Position numbers and translations under genes: made by a program. From Shimia sp. R10_1 (GTDB taxonomy: Bacteria > Pseudomonadota > Alphaproteobacteria > Rhodobacterales > Rhodobacteraceae): 64,000 nucleotides of DNA. Below are positions 17,121 through 26,471 of the stretch, piece by piece (the first letter of the stretch is position 1; every line of letters begins with the position of its first letter). Where the stretch lies: contig NZ_JAGHQX010000001.1 in NCBI RefSeq assembly GCF_017744095.1, positions 248,001 to 312,000 of the forward strand, in the 5' to 3' direction. Below the pieces are notes generated by a model. That model was not told where the DNA came from. It saw only the letters and a list, made by a program, of their open reading frames with translations, and ran no database searches.

Positions 17121-17675
17121 TCAGATGCATTTGAAGTGGTCGAAGGGTTCCAGGCAGCTCTTGCAGCGCCAGAGAGACTTACAGGGCGTGGAGCCAAATT
17201 GGCTTATCTTTTCAACGTCTTCCGCGTTGCAGTTCGGGCAATTGCCTGGGCGGCCAGAGGGTGTCGGAGGCGCGATGCCATAGGCTTTGAGCTTGGCGCG
17301 GCCTTGATCTGTCATCCAGTCGGTGGTCCATGCCGGGCTGAGCTGACTGCGCAGTTTGAGGTCGCTAACGCCGTGGTCGCGCAGCGCAGTTTCGATATCG
17401 AGGTTGATGATCGAGGTGGCGGGGCAGCCGGAATAGGTGGGGGTCACGGTGACGATGAGCGTTTCATCTTCGTAAGCCACATCACGGATCACACCGAGAT
17501 CGGTGAGCGAGATCACCGGGATTTCCGGGTCAGGGATGGCGTGGAGCCAAGACCAGACCTGCTCAATACTCGGCAAAGCCGAGGCGCCCGGCGACAGGCC
17601 GGGCAGCGCCCAACCGCCCCCATGGGCGGGCGCTTCGCTTCCGCCCGCGGTTGAGCGATGCCCTTTGATCACCAT
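17121..17675 (-). CDS. paaD: Phenylacetyl-CoA epoxidase assembly subunit PaaD, with unusual N-terminal extension
   Basis: A 184-residue DUF59/MIP18-type protein that helps assemble the metal centre of the phenylacetyl-CoA epoxidase. The conserved core begins at SIEQVWSWLHAIPDPEIPV and includes the TYSGCPATSII block. The C-terminus has a zinc-ribbon-like set of cysteines (CPNCN and CKSLWRCKSC). The ATG at 17675 overlaps the paaC stop (ATGGTGA). Compared with usual PaaD proteins, about 33 residues rich in glycine, alanine and proline precede the core. They are encoded by the palindromic element at 17569-17653. An in-frame TTG just before the core could serve as a start but lacks a ribosome binding site. 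Confidence 0.92.
   Translation of the reverse strand: MVIKGHRSTAGGSEAPAHGGGWALPGLSPGASALPSIEQVWSWLHAIPDPEIPVISLTDLGVIRDVAYEDETLIVTVTPTYSGCPATSIINLDIETALRDHGVSDLKLRSQLSPAWTTDWMTDQGRAKLKAYGIAPPTPSGRPGNCPNCNAEDVEKISQFGSTPCKSLWRCKSCLEPFDHFKCI
17569..17653. repeat. REP-like cluster of palindromes inside the paaD coding region
   Basis: Four perfect inverted repeats are packed into 85 bp: CTCGGC/GCCGAG (17569-17583), GCCCGGC/GCCGGGC with a 5-nt loop (17586-17604), AGCGCCC/GGGCGCT enclosing CCGCCC/GGGCGG (17605-17634), and CAACCGC/GCGGTTG (17611-17653). This is the architecture of a repetitive extragenic palindrome, yet it is read in frame as the N-terminus of PaaD. Whether copies exist elsewhere in the genome cannot be seen here. 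Confidence 0.65.
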
Positions 17676-18433
17676 GTCGCCCCCGGATAGGCGCGCTGCA
17701 GCCATTGCATTTGGGTAAGTAAATGGCCGAGATGTTCGGTGTGCGTTTGACCTGTGCGGCCACCTTTGTGCGCAAATGTGCTTTCCGGGACCGTCAGAGT
17801 GGCCTCAGCGAGAACTCTGCCAACCAGAGCGTCATATTCGGTGCGCAGGCTGGCGGGATCGGGGGCGATGCCTGCCTCTGCCATGGCGGCATCCACCGGA
17901 TCGGTGGCAAACATCTCGCCAACGTAAGGCCAGAGCCGATCAAGCGCGGCTTGCATCCGGTTGTGGCTTTCCTCTGTGCCATCGCCAAGACCCACCACCG
18001 TGTCAGCGGACCGTTCCACGTGATAAGAGGCTTCTTTACTGGCTTTCTCAGCAATCTCAGCCACGCGCGGATCTGTGGATCTTACCAGACGGGGCAGATG
18101 GATCGACTGGTAGGCGTCAAAGAGGAATTGGCGCATCAGGGTGTGGCCAAAATCACCATTGGGGAGTTCGACCAGCAAGAGATTGCGAAAATCCCAGACG
18201 TCGCGCAGGAAGGCGAGATCATCCGCGGTTTTGCCGTCGCCCATGACTTCTGCGGCATAGGTGAGCCAGAGCTGGGTCTGTCCGATCAGGTCGAGCGCTG
18301 TGTTGGCGAGCGCGATGTCTTCTTCCAGCACAGGCGCATGGCCGCACCATTCAGAGGTGCGGTGGCCGAGGATCAAGGCGTTGTCGCCCATGCGCAGCAG
18401 GAATTCGGCAAGGTGCGTGTTGTTCTGCGCCAT
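17669..18433 (-). CDS. paaC: Phenylacetyl-CoA epoxidase structural subunit PaaC
   Basis: A 254-residue ferritin-like subunit that pairs with PaaA in the epoxidase without a di-iron centre of its own. Family features include LGHRTSEWCGHAP near residues 23-35, EDIALANTALDLIGQ, and EASYHVERSADTV. The ATG overlaps the paaB stop by one base (TGATG). A GTG three bases upstream is a possible alternative. It overlaps the paaD start. Confidence 0.95.
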   Translation of the reverse strand: MAQNNTHLAEFLLRMGDNALILGHRTSEWCGHAPVLEEDIALANTALDLIGQTQLWLTYAAEVMGDGKTADDLAFLRDVWDFRNLLLVELPNGDFGHTLMRQFLFDAYQSIHLPRLVRSTDPRVAEIAEKASKEASYHVERSADTVVGLGDGTEESHNRMQAALDRLWPYVGEMFATDPVDAAMAEAGIAPDPASLRTEYDALVGRVLAEATLTVPESTFAHKGGRTGQTHTEHLGHLLTQMQWLQRAYPGATW

Positions 18434-18717
18434 CACATATGCCCCACGTCATCAGGGATGTCGTAGAAAGTGGGGTGGCGGTAGATCTTGCTTTCGGATG
18501 GCTCATATAGCGGGCCTTTCTCGGACGGGGCCGAAGCAGCGATGTGGTTGGCCTCCACCACCCAGATGGAGACACCTTCGTTGCGGCGGGTGTAAACGTC
18601 GCGCGCGTTTTTGATCGCCATTTCCGCATCTGGTGCGTGCAGGGAGCCGACGTGGCGGTGGCTGAGGCCATGCTGACCACGGATGAAGATTTCCCAGAGG
18701 GGCCATTCTTTGGACAT
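18433..18717 (-). CDS. paaB: Phenylacetyl-CoA epoxidase subunit PaaB
   Basis: A 94-residue PaaB protein of normal length, with WPLWEIFIRGQHGLSHRHVG at the N-terminus, NARDVYTRRNEGVSIWVV in the middle, and YRHPTFYDIPD at the C-terminus. It bridges the PaaAC heterodimers in the epoxidase complex. The ATG lies 9 bp after the paaA stop. Confidence 0.95.
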   Translation of the reverse strand: MSKEWPLWEIFIRGQHGLSHRHVGSLHAPDAEMAIKNARDVYTRRNEGVSIWVVEANHIAASAPSEKGPLYEPSESKIYRHPTFYDIPDDVGHM

Positions 18718-18726
18718 GTCTGCCTC

Positions 18727-19704
18727 CTATTCCGCAGCGGTTTTGCGGGCGCGTTTCTTTTCAGCGTGGGCCAGCAAGCCCTCGCGCACCCATGCGCCGT
18801 CGTCCCACGCCTTGTTGCGTGCCTCCAGCCGTTCGGTGTTGCAGGGGCCATTGCCTTTCAACACATCAAAGAACTCTGACCAGTCAGGCTCGGAGAAGTC
18901 GTAGCCGCCTTTTTCTTCGTTCCATGAAAGGGTCTCATCGGGCACGGTGAGACCGAGGAACTCAGCTTGTGGCACGGTTTGATCGACGAATTTCTGACGC
19001 AGCTCGTCGTTGGTGTTCATCTTGATTTTCCACGCCATGTTCTGGGTGGAATGCACCGAGTCCGCATCCGAGGGGCCAAACATCATCAGTGAGGGATACC
19101 AGAACCGGTTGAGCGCATCCTGCGCCATGCGGCGCTGTGCCTCGCTGCCCTGTGCCATCTTCATCATGATGTCAAAGCCCTGACGCTGATGGAAACTTTC
19201 CTCTTTGCAGATGCGGATCATGGCGCGGGAATAGGGGCCGTAGGAGGTGCGTTGCAGCGGCACCTGATTCATGATGGCCGCCCCATCCACCAGCCAGCCC
19301 ACCGCGCCGATGTCGGCCCATGTGAGGGTGGGGTAGTTGAAGATGGAGGAGTACTTCATCTTGCCAGACAGGAGCTGTTCGGTCAGGTCATCGCGGCTCA
19401 CCCCCAGGGTTTCGGCGGCGCAGTAGAGGTAGAGGCCGTGGCCGGCCTCATCCTGCACTTTGGCGAGCAGGATCATCTTGCGCTCCAGCGTGGGCGCGCG
19501 GGTGATCCAGTTGCCTTCGGGCAATTGGCCCACGATCTCGGAATGGGCATGTTGCCCAATTTGGCGGATCAGGGTTTTTCTGTAACCTTCAGGCATCCAA
19601 TCACGCGGCTCGATCTTGATGTCGGCATCAATGCGGGCCTGAAACTCCGCGAGTTTTTGCGGATCATCCTGGCTGGCTTCTGACTGGATCATCTGAGCGT
19701 ACAT
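18727..19704 (-). CDS. paaA: Phenylacetyl-CoA epoxidase catalytic subunit PaaA
   Basis: A 325-residue di-iron oxygenase subunit that forms the ring 1,2-epoxide of phenylacetyl-CoA. The iron-ligand motifs are visible as KVQDEAGHG (82-90) and [12 protein letters not shown] further on. [12 protein letters not shown] and [18 protein letters not shown] are conserved PaaA blocks. It follows the thiolase gene by 36 bp with GAGGATACC before the ATG. The C-terminus ends in a basic tail ([14 protein letters not shown]). Confidence 0.96.
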   Translation of the reverse strand: MYAQMIQSEASQDDPQKLAEFQARIDADIKIEPRDWMPEGYRKTLIRQIGQHAHSEIVGQLPEGNWITRAPTLERKMILLAKVQDEAGHGLYLYCAAETLGVSRDDLTEQLLSGKMKYSSIFNYPTLTWADIGAVGWLVDGAAIMNQVPLQRTSYGPYSRAMIRICKEESFHQRQGFDIMMKMAQGSEAQRRMAQDALNRFWYPSLMMFGPSDADSVHSTQNMAWKIKMNTNDELRQKFVDQTVPQAEFLGLTVPDETLSWNEEKGGYDFSEPDWSEFFDVLKGNGPCNTERLEARNKAWDDGAWVREGLLAHAEKKRARKTAAE

Positions 19705-19740
19705 GATTGGTATCCTCCTCTGGCGTCGGGCTGAGAAATG

Positions 19741-20946
19741 TCAGACCCTTTCGAGAATAAGTGCGGTGCCCTGGCCAACGCCGACACACATGGTGCAAAG
19801 CGCGTAGCGGCCGCCGGTGCGTTTGAGCTGATAAGCGGCGGAAAGCACGAGGCGTGCGCCGGACATGCCCAGCGGGTGGCCGATGGCAATGGCGCCGCCG
19901 TTCGGGTTCACATGGGGCGCATCATCGGCCACTCCGAGTTCCCGCAGCGAGGCGAGCCCCTGGGCCGCGAAAGCCTCATTCAATTCTATCACATCCATCT
20001 GCTCGATGGTGAGACCTGTGCGCTTCAAAACTTTGCGCGTGGCCGGAACCGGGCCGATGCCCATCACGCGCGGCGCAACGCCTGCGGCGGCCATGCCCAC
20101 GATGCGTGCCATCGGGGTGAGCCCGTTGGCCGCGGCGGCAGCTTCGGTGGCCATCAACAGTGCCGCGGCGCCATCGTTGACGCCGGAGGCATTGCCCGCT
20201 GTGACGGTGAGATGGGCACCATTCACGCCGCGCAGTTTGGCGAGCTTTTCAGCGTCTGTGCCGGGGCGGGGGTGCTCATCTGTATCGACAATCAGCGGAT
20301 CGCCCCTGCGCTGAGGAATGGTCACCGGGGTGATCTCTTCGGCGAAATATCCGGCGGCATGGGCCGCGGCCCACCGCGCCTGAGACCGGGCGGCAAAAGC
20401 GTCCTGATCTTCGCGGTTGATGTTATAGTCTTCGGCAACATTGTCCGCAGTTTGCGACATGCTGTCGGTGCCATACATGGCCTTCATTTTCGGGTTCACA
20501 AAACGCCAGCCGATGGTGGTGTCAAACACCTCATTGGCGCGCGAAAACGCGGTGGTGGCTTTGGGCATCACGAACGGCGCGCGGGACATGCTTTCCACGC
20601 CGCCTGCGATGGCCATGTCGTAGTCGCCCGCGCGCAGACCACGCGACGCCATGCCGACCGCATCCATACCAGAGGCGCAGAGGCGGTTGATGGTGGTGCC
20701 GGGCACGTCGGTTGGCAGACCAGCGAGCAGGGCGGCCATGCGCGCCACATTGCGGTTGTCTTCGCCCGCCTGATTGGCAGAGCCGAAAATCACGTCATCC
20801 AGTGCAGCCCAATCGACCTGGGGATTGCGCGCCATCAATGCGGCGATGGGCGCTGCGGCGAGATCGTCTGTGCGTACCGAAGAAAGCGCCCCGCCGTAGC
20901 GGCCAATGGGGGTGCGTGTGGCGTCACAGATAAAAGCGTCGGTCAT
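19741..20946 (-). CDS. paaJ: 3-oxoadipyl-CoA / 3-oxo-5,6-dehydrosuberyl-CoA thiolase
   Basis: A 401-residue thiolase of the PaaJ/PcaF type, which releases acetyl-CoA in the last steps of phenylacetate breakdown. The acyl-accepting cysteine is in [14 protein letters not shown] (C90), [11 protein letters not shown] carries the histidine, and [10 protein letters not shown] carries the second cysteine. PcaF of the beta-ketoadipate pathway is nearly the same enzyme, so the symbol rests on the position at the head of paaABCDE. The start at 20946 has GGGAGG upstream. The frame is open to 21114, but that part lacks a start with a ribosome binding site. Confidence 0.92.
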   Translation of the reverse strand: MTDAFICDATRTPIGRYGGALSSVRTDDLAAAPIAALMARNPQVDWAALDDVIFGSANQAGEDNRNVARMAALLAGLPTDVPGTTINRLCASGMDAVGMASRGLRAGDYDMAIAGGVESMSRAPFVMPKATTAFSRANEVFDTTIGWRFVNPKMKAMYGTDSMSQTADNVAEDYNINREDQDAFAARSQARWAAAHAAGYFAEEITPVTIPQRRGDPLIVDTDEHPRPGTDAEKLAKLRGVNGAHLTVTAGNASGVNDGAAALLMATEAAAAANGLTPMARIVGMAAAGVAPRVMGIGPVPATRKVLKRTGLTIEQMDVIELNEAFAAQGLASLRELGVADDAPHVNPNGGAIAIGHPLGMSGARLVLSAAYQLKRTGGRYALCTMCVGVGQGTALILERV

Positions 20947-21275
20947 GTATCCTCCCAGGATCACTGCTGTCGATTTGATGCTGCAACCCTCGTGTTTTCG
21001 TAGGCCGAGGTTTGATTCGTCGCAACAAAAAGTTACCATAAATTTAGATGTGGCAATAAAATGTAACGCATAGTGTTGCACTTTTAGCCTGTATAGATTG
21101 AGTGAAACAAACAATTCTCATGAGTTGAAGCGGCAATGTGAAAGGCGACCTTGCGTCGTATTGAGGCCTCGGGGCCGATTAATGCTTGGCGCCAGATCGG
21201 TGCTGTGTGCGTTGGAATTGGCTCGGGGATGGCCAAACGGATCCGGAAAAATTAGGACTGCTTGTGTGCGACCGT
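20947..21275. other. Intergenic region between the thiolase and nap operons, 5' part
   Basis: No gene is supported. The half nearest the thiolase is AT-rich and should hold the promoter of the minus-strand paa operon, but no clear -35/-10 pair or copy of the ACCG/CGGT operator was found. TTGATTCGTCGCAA near 21014 resembles an FNR box in one half only. Confidence 0.5.
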
Positions 21276-21303
21276 TTGACACATTCAAAGCCTGAGCTAT
21301 AGT
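21276..21303 (+). promoter_or_regulatory. Strong sigma70-type promoter for the nap operon
   Basis: TTGACA (21276-21281) and TATAGT (21298-21303) are 16 bp apart. Transcription would begin near 21310, leaving a leader of about 165 nt before napF. The -35 is a perfect consensus match, unusual for an alphaproteobacterial respiratory operon, and suggests that control acts partly after initiation. Confidence 0.65.
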
Positions 21304-21372
21304 GAAGGGAGCGTTTCTTTAGCTGCTTGTTTTTGTTGGGATTGATGGATGTGATCTCGGGATGAGCGCATG

Positions 21373-21442
21373 AATTCGAAGCCCCCCTGATCGGGGGGAG
21401 GAACGCAGGCCTCGTTGAGGCAGAAGACCGGACTAACGAATT
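21373..21442 (+). promoter_or_regulatory. Folded three-stem leader element upstream of napF
   Basis: AATTCG (21373-21378) pairs with CGAATT (21437-21442) and encloses two hairpins: CCCCCC/GGGGGG with loop TGATC (21382-21398) and GCCTC/GAGGC with loop GTT (21409-21421). This forms a possible three-way junction within the nap leader. A six-codon reading frame, ATG at 21370 to TGA at 21390 (peptide MNSKPP), ends inside the loop of the first hairpin. No known riboswitch family was recognised. Confidence 0.45.
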
Positions 21443-21474
21443 TTCGACCGATATAGTTTTTCTACGGTGGGTAT

Positions 21475-22065
21475 GTGACGTCTGAACTGCAACATTCGCC
21501 TGAACGCAGAGCCCTTCTCCGGGGGCGCACGATCTATGCGGATGTTTTGCGGCCACCGGGTGCTTTGGAAGCCGGGGCGTTTGAAGACACATGCACGCAT
21601 TGCGGTGACTGCGCGGCCTCTTGCCCGCAAGCGATCATCAAAGCTGACCCAGATGGCTTTCCATTTGTTGATGTTTCCGCGCGCGGATGTGATTTTTGTA
21701 ACGTCTGCGCAGATGTCTGTGTTGAAGACGCGATATTGCCTGCCCAGAGTTGGGATGTGCGTGCCGTTGTGGGCGACAGTTGTTTGTCTGTCCAAGGCAT
21801 CATGTGCCGCACCTGTGAAGATCACTGTGATGCAGCGGCCATTCGGTTTCGTCCAATGACGGGTGGCAGAGCGCAACCCTTGATTGATCCAGACAACTGC
21901 ACCGGATGTGGAGCCTGTGTTGCGCCTTGCCCAGCCGATGCGCTGACGCTTCAAAAACCAGTGGCCACCTCGGCCACAGATGACATTTCATCAGCCAGCC
22001 TTTCTCAAGCCAGCGAGTTTCAAAATGTACAATATCTGCGGATGCCTCGTTCACGCGATACCTGA
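21475..22065 (+). CDS. napF: Ferredoxin-type protein NapF
   Basis: A 196-residue cytoplasmic iron-sulfur protein that assists NapA maturation. Four cysteine groups are visible: CTHCGDCAASCP (about 39-50), CDFCNVCADVC, CRTCEDHC and CTGCGACVAPCP. The first, second and fourth are classic [4Fe-4S] ferredoxin motifs. The start is a GTG at 21475 with a weak GGTGGG upstream. It is the first gene of napFDABC, and its 3' end overlaps napD by 41 bp. Confidence 0.93.
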   Translation: MTSELQHSPERRALLRGRTIYADVLRPPGALEAGAFEDTCTHCGDCAASCPQAIIKADPDGFPFVDVSARGCDFCNVCADVCVEDAILPAQSWDVRAVVGDSCLSVQGIMCRTCEDHCDAAAIRFRPMTGGRAQPLIDPDNCTGCGACVAPCPADALTLQKPVATSATDDISSASLSQASEFQNVQYLRMPRSRDT

Positions 22066-22288
22066 GCGCGTTTCACACATTATGGCCGAAATAGAGGCTT
22101 TGGAGGGGTGCGATGTGCATGCCGCCGAGGGCGGACGCATCGTGACAACGGTTGAGGATACCGAGACCCAGCGCGCCTCTGAGATCATTATGGGCATGCA
22201 TCAAATTCCGGGCGTGATCACGATCACGCTGACCTATCACCATTTCGAACAGGGCGGTGCAGCGACAGCACCTGCCCAAGCGCTCTGA
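22025..22288 (+). CDS. napD: NapA Tat-leader chaperone NapD
   Basis: An 87-residue protein with the family start [14 protein letters not shown] and the ferredoxin-like fold of NapD. It binds the twin-arginine leader of NapA and delays export until the molybdenum cofactor is in place. The ATG at 22025 lies inside the end of napF in another frame; the frame is open upstream to 21980, but the core family start is here. The overlap indicates tight coupling. Confidence 0.92.
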   Translation: MYNICGCLVHAIPERVSHIMAEIEALEGCDVHAAEGGRIVTTVEDTETQRASEIIMGMHQIPGVITITLTYHHFEQGGAATAPAQAL

Positions 22289-22301
22289 AGGAGGGGTAGC
22301 C

Positions 22302-24791
22302 ATGACATTGCCAACATCCCGACGTTCCTTTCTTAAGGCTTCGGCCGCGGCGGCGACAGCCTCCGCCGCTGGGATCACACTGCCCAAGGAGGCGCAGGCC
22401 CAGGTGGGCACGCCCGATATCCGATGGGACAAGGCGGCGTGCCGTTTTTGCGGCACCGGGTGCTCTGTGCTGGTAGGGGTTAAGGATGGTCGCGTGGTTG
22501 CCACTCAGGGCGACCCTGAGGCAGAGGTGAACCGGGGGCTGAACTGCATCAAGGGCTACTTCCTCTCTAAGATCATGTATGGCGAAGACCGCCTGACCCA
22601 GCCGATGCTCCGCAAAACCAATGGGGTTTATGACAAAGATGGCGAGTTCACCCCAGTGGGATGGGATGAAGCCTTCGACATTATGGAAGAAAAGTTCAAA
22701 GCCGCGCTGAAAGACAAGGGACCAACCGGTGTTGGGATGTTTGGTTCTGGGCAGTGGACGGTTTGGGAAGGCTATGCCGCTGCCAAGCTTATGAAGGCGG
22801 GCTTTCTGTCCAACAACATCGACCCGAATGCACGCCATTGTATGGCCTCTGCTGTTGTCGGTTTCATGCGGGCCTTTGGCATTGATGAGCCTATGGGCTG
22901 CTATGATGATTTTGAGGCGGCGGACACCTTTGTGCTGTGGGGCTCCAACATGGCGGAGATGCACCCCATTTTGTGGTCGCGCATCAGCGACACGCGCCTG
23001 ACCAAGCCGGATGCGCAGGTGCATGTGCTCTCCACATTTGAGCATCGCTCCTTTGAGCTCGCGGACAATGGCATGATTTTCACGCCGCAGACCGATCTCG
23101 CGATACTCAATTTCATCGCCCATTACATCATCGAAAATGATGCTGTGAATTGGGACTTTGTGAACAACCACACCAACTTCAAAAAAGCGACCACCGATAT
23201 TGGTTATGGGCTGCGGGATGAAAACCCACTGCAGCAGGCGGCGGCCAATCCCAACAGCGGGAAGATGGAGGCGATCGATTTTGAAGCCTACAAAAAATAC
23301 GTCAGCGACTACACGCTGGAGTCGGTGAGCGAACTGTCTGGTGTCCCAGAAAGCAATCTGTTGCGGCTGGCAGAGCAATATGCTGATCCCAATCGCAAGG
23401 TGATGAGCCTTTGGACCATGGGGTTCAACCAGCATACGCGCGGTTCTTGGGTGAACGGGCTGTGCTATAACGTGCATCTGTTGACCGGCAAAATCTCTGA
23501 GCCGGGCAATTCACCGTTTTCACTGACCGGGCAGCCTTCGGCCTGTGGCACGGCGCGAGAGGTTGGTACCTTTGCGCACCGTCTGCCTGCGGATATGGTG
23601 GTGAACAATGATGAGCACCGTGCGATTGCTGAGAAGAAGTGGAAGCTGCCAAGTGGCATTTTGAATGCCAAGCCCGGATCCCATGCGGTGCAACAGAACC
23701 GGGATCTGAAAGACGGCAAGATCAACGCCTATTGGGTGCAGGTGAACAACAACATGCAGGCCGCGCCCAACATGAACGAAGAAGGGTATCCGGGATACCG
23801 CAACCCCGACAACTTTATTGTGGTGTCTGATCCTTATCCAACGGTCACGGCGATTGCTGCTGATCTGATCCTGCCCACCGCCATGTGGGTCGAGAAAGAA
23901 GGCGCCTTTGGCAACGCAGAGCGGCGCACGCAGTTCTGGCGGCAGCAGGTGGATGCACCGGGGGAGGCAAAATCAGACCTCTGGCAGTTGATGGAATTCT
24001 CCAAACGCTTCACCACAGATGAGGTCTGGCCTGCGGAGACTTTGGCGGCCAACCCAGAATATAAGGGCAAGACCCTGTTTGAAGTGCTCTTTGCCAATGG
24101 GCAGGTGGATAAATACCCGCTGTCTGAAACGGCGGAAGGCTTTGCCAATGCGGAATCTGAGGATTTTGGCTTCTACGTGCAGAAAGGTCTGTTTGAGGAA
24201 TATGCCACGTTCGGGCGTGGCCATGGCCATGATCTGGCAGAGTTTGAACGCTATCATGAAGAGCGCGGCATGCGCTGGCCCGTGGTGGATGGCAAGGAGA
24301 CGCTGTATCGCTTCCGCGAAGGGTATGACCCCTATGTGAAAGAGGGCGAAGGCGTGCGGTTTTACGGCAACAAGGATGGCCGGGCCAATATCATATTTGC
24401 ACCTTATGAGCCCCCTGCGGAAAGCCCGGATGACGCCTTTGACATGTGGCTTGTGACCGGTCGTGTGCTGGAGCATTGGCATTCAGGCTCAATGACGCGG
24501 CGGGTGCCAGAGCTGCACCGCGCCTATCCCCATGCGCAGGTGTTTATGCATCCTGATGATGCCAAAGATCGGGGTTTGCGACGCGGGCAGGAAATAACGA
24601 TTTCCACCCGACGTGGCGAGATGCACAGCCGGGTGGAGACGCGTGGGCGCAACAAGATGCCACGCGGCGTGGTGTTTGTGCCGTGGTTTGACGAAGGCCA
24701 GTTGATCAACAAGCTGACGCTGGATGCGACCTGTCCACTGTCCAAGGAGACGGATTTCAAGAAATGTGCCTGCAAGGTGGAGCGCGCCTGA
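22302..24791 (+). CDS. napA: Periplasmic nitrate reductase catalytic subunit NapA
   Basis: An 829-residue molybdoenzyme, exactly the family length, that reduces nitrate to nitrite in the periplasm. The N-terminus has a twin-arginine signal (SRRSFLK at 6-12) with cleavage after AQA. The [4Fe-4S] cysteines are in CRFCGTGC (47-54) and at 82 in GLNCIKGYF. The molybdenum-ligand cysteine is in [10 protein letters not shown] (C180), and no selenocysteine codon is present. C-terminal molybdopterin motifs include [15 protein letters not shown]. The ATG has AAGGAGG upstream. It needs bis-MGD cofactor, electrons from NapBC and NapD for maturation. Confidence 0.97.
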   Translation: MTLPTSRRSFLKASAAAATASAAGITLPKEAQAQVGTPDIRWDKAACRFCGTGCSVLVGVKDGRVVATQGDPEAEVNRGLNCIKGYFLSKIMYGEDRLTQPMLRKTNGVYDKDGEFTPVGWDEAFDIMEEKFKAALKDKGPTGVGMFGSGQWTVWEGYAAAKLMKAGFLSNNIDPNARHCMASAVVGFMRAFGIDEPMGCYDDFEAADTFVLWGSNMAEMHPILWSRISDTRLTKPDAQVHVLSTFEHRSFELADNGMIFTPQTDLAILNFIAHYIIENDAVNWDFVNNHTNFKKATTDIGYGLRDENPLQQAAANPNSGKMEAIDFEAYKKYVSDYTLESVSELSGVPESNLLRLAEQYADPNRKVMSLWTMGFNQHTRGSWVNGLCYNVHLLTGKISEPGNSPFSLTGQPSACGTAREVGTFAHRLPADMVVNNDEHRAIAEKKWKLPSGILNAKPGSHAVQQNRDLKDGKINAYWVQVNNNMQAAPNMNEEGYPGYRNPDNFIVVSDPYPTVTAIAADLILPTAMWVEKEGAFGNAERRTQFWRQQVDAPGEAKSDLWQLMEFSKRFTTDEVWPAETLAANPEYKGKTLFEVLFANGQVDKYPLSETAEGFANAESEDFGFYVQKGLFEEYATFGRGHGHDLAEFERYHEERGMRWPVVDGKETLYRFREGYDPYVKEGEGVRFYGNKDGRANIIFAPYEPPAESPDDAFDMWLVTGRVLEHWHSGSMTRRVPELHRAYPHAQVFMHPDDAKDRGLRRGQEITISTRRGEMHSRVETRGRNKMPRGVVFVPWFDEGQLINKLTLDATCPLSKETDFKKCACKVERA

Positions 24792-24860
24792 TTTGTGCGC
24801 CCGCATAGCCAGCGCGGGGGCGGCCACGCGCCATCCCTCGCAAGCTACGGAGATTGTAAG

Positions 24861-25295
24861 ATGAGAAAATACAATTATGTCAGCGCTTTGGCGGCAATTG
24901 CGGTGGTGTTGATCAGCGGCGTTGCGGTGGCGGATCAGGCCGGGACCGTGAAGGCGCTTCGCAATGATCCGCTGGATCACATCAACCGGATTGACGAGGT
25001 GCTGCATCAGGAAACCCGCCGATTTGTGCGCAATTATCGCCAACAGCCGCCCCTGATCCCGCATTCGATTGACCAGTATCAGATTGATTTGAGCGCAAAC
25101 CAGTGTTTGGCCTGCCATGACTGGAGCAATGCAGGCGACCGCGGTGCGCCAACGCTTTCAATGACGCATTACCTTGATCGCGATGGGCAACAGCTGGATG
25201 CGGTCGCGGGCACACGCTGGTTCTGTAATCAGTGCCATGTGCCACAAGCTAACACGCCTCCGCTCGTGGAGAGCACCTTTGTGCCCTCGCAGTGA
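24861..25295 (+). CDS. napB: Periplasmic nitrate reductase diheme subunit NapB
   Basis: A 144-residue periplasmic cytochrome with a signal peptide (hydrophobic stretch at about 7-23) and two c-type heme sites, CLACH (82-86) and CNQCH (122-126). It passes electrons from NapC to NapA. The ATG at 24861 is preceded by CGGAGATTGTAAG. The 69-bp gap from napA is GC-rich and holds nothing recognised. Confidence 0.95.
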   Translation: MRKYNYVSALAAIAVVLISGVAVADQAGTVKALRNDPLDHINRIDEVLHQETRRFVRNYRQQPPLIPHSIDQYQIDLSANQCLACHDWSNAGDRGAPTLSMTHYLDRDGQQLDAVAGTRWFCNQCHVPQANTPPLVESTFVPSQ

Positions 25296-25318
25296 CGCCA
25301 GAAAGAAGGAGTTGAGAC

Positions 25319-26020
25319 ATGTCTGATCATGGCAAGAAACCCGGCTTTTTCCGGCGCGCCTTTCGACTGCTGACCTCACCCGCAACGACGTTTTCGATGG
25401 GTGGGTTGCTGATTGGCGGCTTTGTGGGCGGGATCCTGTTCTGGGGCGGCTTTCATTGGGCGCTGGAGCTGACAAACACCGAAGAGTTCTGCATTTCCTG
25501 CCACGAGATGGAGCGGAACTTCGCGGAATACAAAGAGACGGTGCATTACAACAACCACTCCGGCGTGCGTGCCACCTGTCCGGATTGCCATGTGCCGAAA
25601 GAATGGCAACACAAGATTAAGGCGAAGGTTCTGGCCAGCAAAGACGTATATCACACGCTGGTAGGCACAATTGACACGCAGGAAAAATATGACGCGCATC
25701 GCCTTGGCATGGCGTCGCAATCCTGGGTGAAGATGAAGAAATCTGACAGCCGCGAATGCCGCAACTGCCATAATTTCGAATATATGGATTTCACCATTCA
25801 GGAAAATCGTGCGGCGGCCAATCACCAGCAAGCGCTGGATGAGGGTTTGACCTGTATTGATTGCCATCAGGGGGTCGCGCACAACTTGCCTGAAAACTAT
25901 CTGGAAACCTACCGCGCGCTGGTGGAAGAGCTGGCCGATGCCGGTGAGATCCCAGCACCAAAGGGCAGGGTCGTGGCGGAGTCGCTGGGCGACATTAAGG
26001 CGTTTCTCAACGCGAATTGA
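25319..26020 (+). CDS. napC: Tetraheme quinol dehydrogenase NapC
   Basis: A 233-residue NapC/NirT protein. One N-terminal membrane helix (about 27-49) anchors it. Four heme sites follow: CISCH (58-62), CPDCH (87-91), CRNCH (147-151) and CIDCH (179-183). It oxidises quinol and feeds NapB. AGAAGGAG precedes the ATG. It ends the nap operon; napE, napG and napH are absent, so this is the short napFDABC form. Confidence 0.96.
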   Translation: MSDHGKKPGFFRRAFRLLTSPATTFSMGGLLIGGFVGGILFWGGFHWALELTNTEEFCISCHEMERNFAEYKETVHYNNHSGVRATCPDCHVPKEWQHKIKAKVLASKDVYHTLVGTIDTQEKYDAHRLGMASQSWVKMKKSDSRECRNCHNFEYMDFTIQENRAAANHQQALDEGLTCIDCHQGVAHNLPENYLETYRALVEELADAGEIPAPKGRVVAESLGDIKAFLNAN

Positions 26021-26058
26021 GCAGCCTGCGCGCCCGTTAAGTCGCTTGTTGAAGAAAG

Positions 26059-26086
26059 GTGCCGGCTCCTGAAAAGGAACCGGCAC
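26059..26086 (+). terminator. Hairpin after napC
   Basis: GTGCCGG and CCGGCAC arms, extended inward by TCC/GGA after one unpaired base on each side, with a TGAAAA loop. It lies 38 bp after napC. There is no T-run afterwards, so it may protect the mRNA end rather than terminate alone. Confidence 0.5.
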
Positions 26087-26471
26087 ATGCCTTGCTTTGT
26101 GAGTGGTCTGGCTTGGGCGCAGACATTGCAAAACCGCCAAGGCTGAGCGATCTTGCCCCCAGCCAGCGCCACAGGGAGGGAGGGTGTGCGCCAGCTGATC
26201 GTGGCCACGCAGCGGTATTGGAGAGGGAGCTGTGTGGCGTCTTTGGAAAGAGTTGGCTGTTACCCCAGGCCGCATCTTTCGTGTGACACCACGGATAGAC
26301 TCACTTTCTGAAAATATCCTTTTAGAATGTTCCCAGTTTTGAATGGTATTTGTTTAAAACTTTATACAATGACGCATGTTGACGACATCCTACACGATGC
26401 AGCGATCCAGTCTGCTGGAAAGTCCATTGAGTTCAGCCTATTATCCGAAATGATTGAAAAGCTATTTTTGG
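26087..26471. other. Gene-poor stretch before yihY
   Basis: No recognised gene. An AT-rich segment near 26320-26370 is the likely yihY promoter region. A 45-codon frame (26369-26506) is open here and ends at a run of seven Ts. It has no ribosome binding site and is not called as a gene. Confidence 0.45.

Noticed and set aside
21012-21026. FNR-like site TTGATTCGTCGCAA
   Set aside because: Only one half matches the TTGATN4ATCAA consensus, and it lies far from the nap promoter.
22224-23477. Minus-strand frame of 417 codons opposite napA
   Set aside because: NapA cysteine and molybdenum motifs lie on the plus strand; the other frame has no recognisable domain.
22302-24791. Formate dehydrogenase or selenoprotein reading of the molybdoenzyme
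   Set aside because: Length, twin-arginine leader, cysteine ligand and napFDABC order identify NapA, and there is no in-frame TGA.
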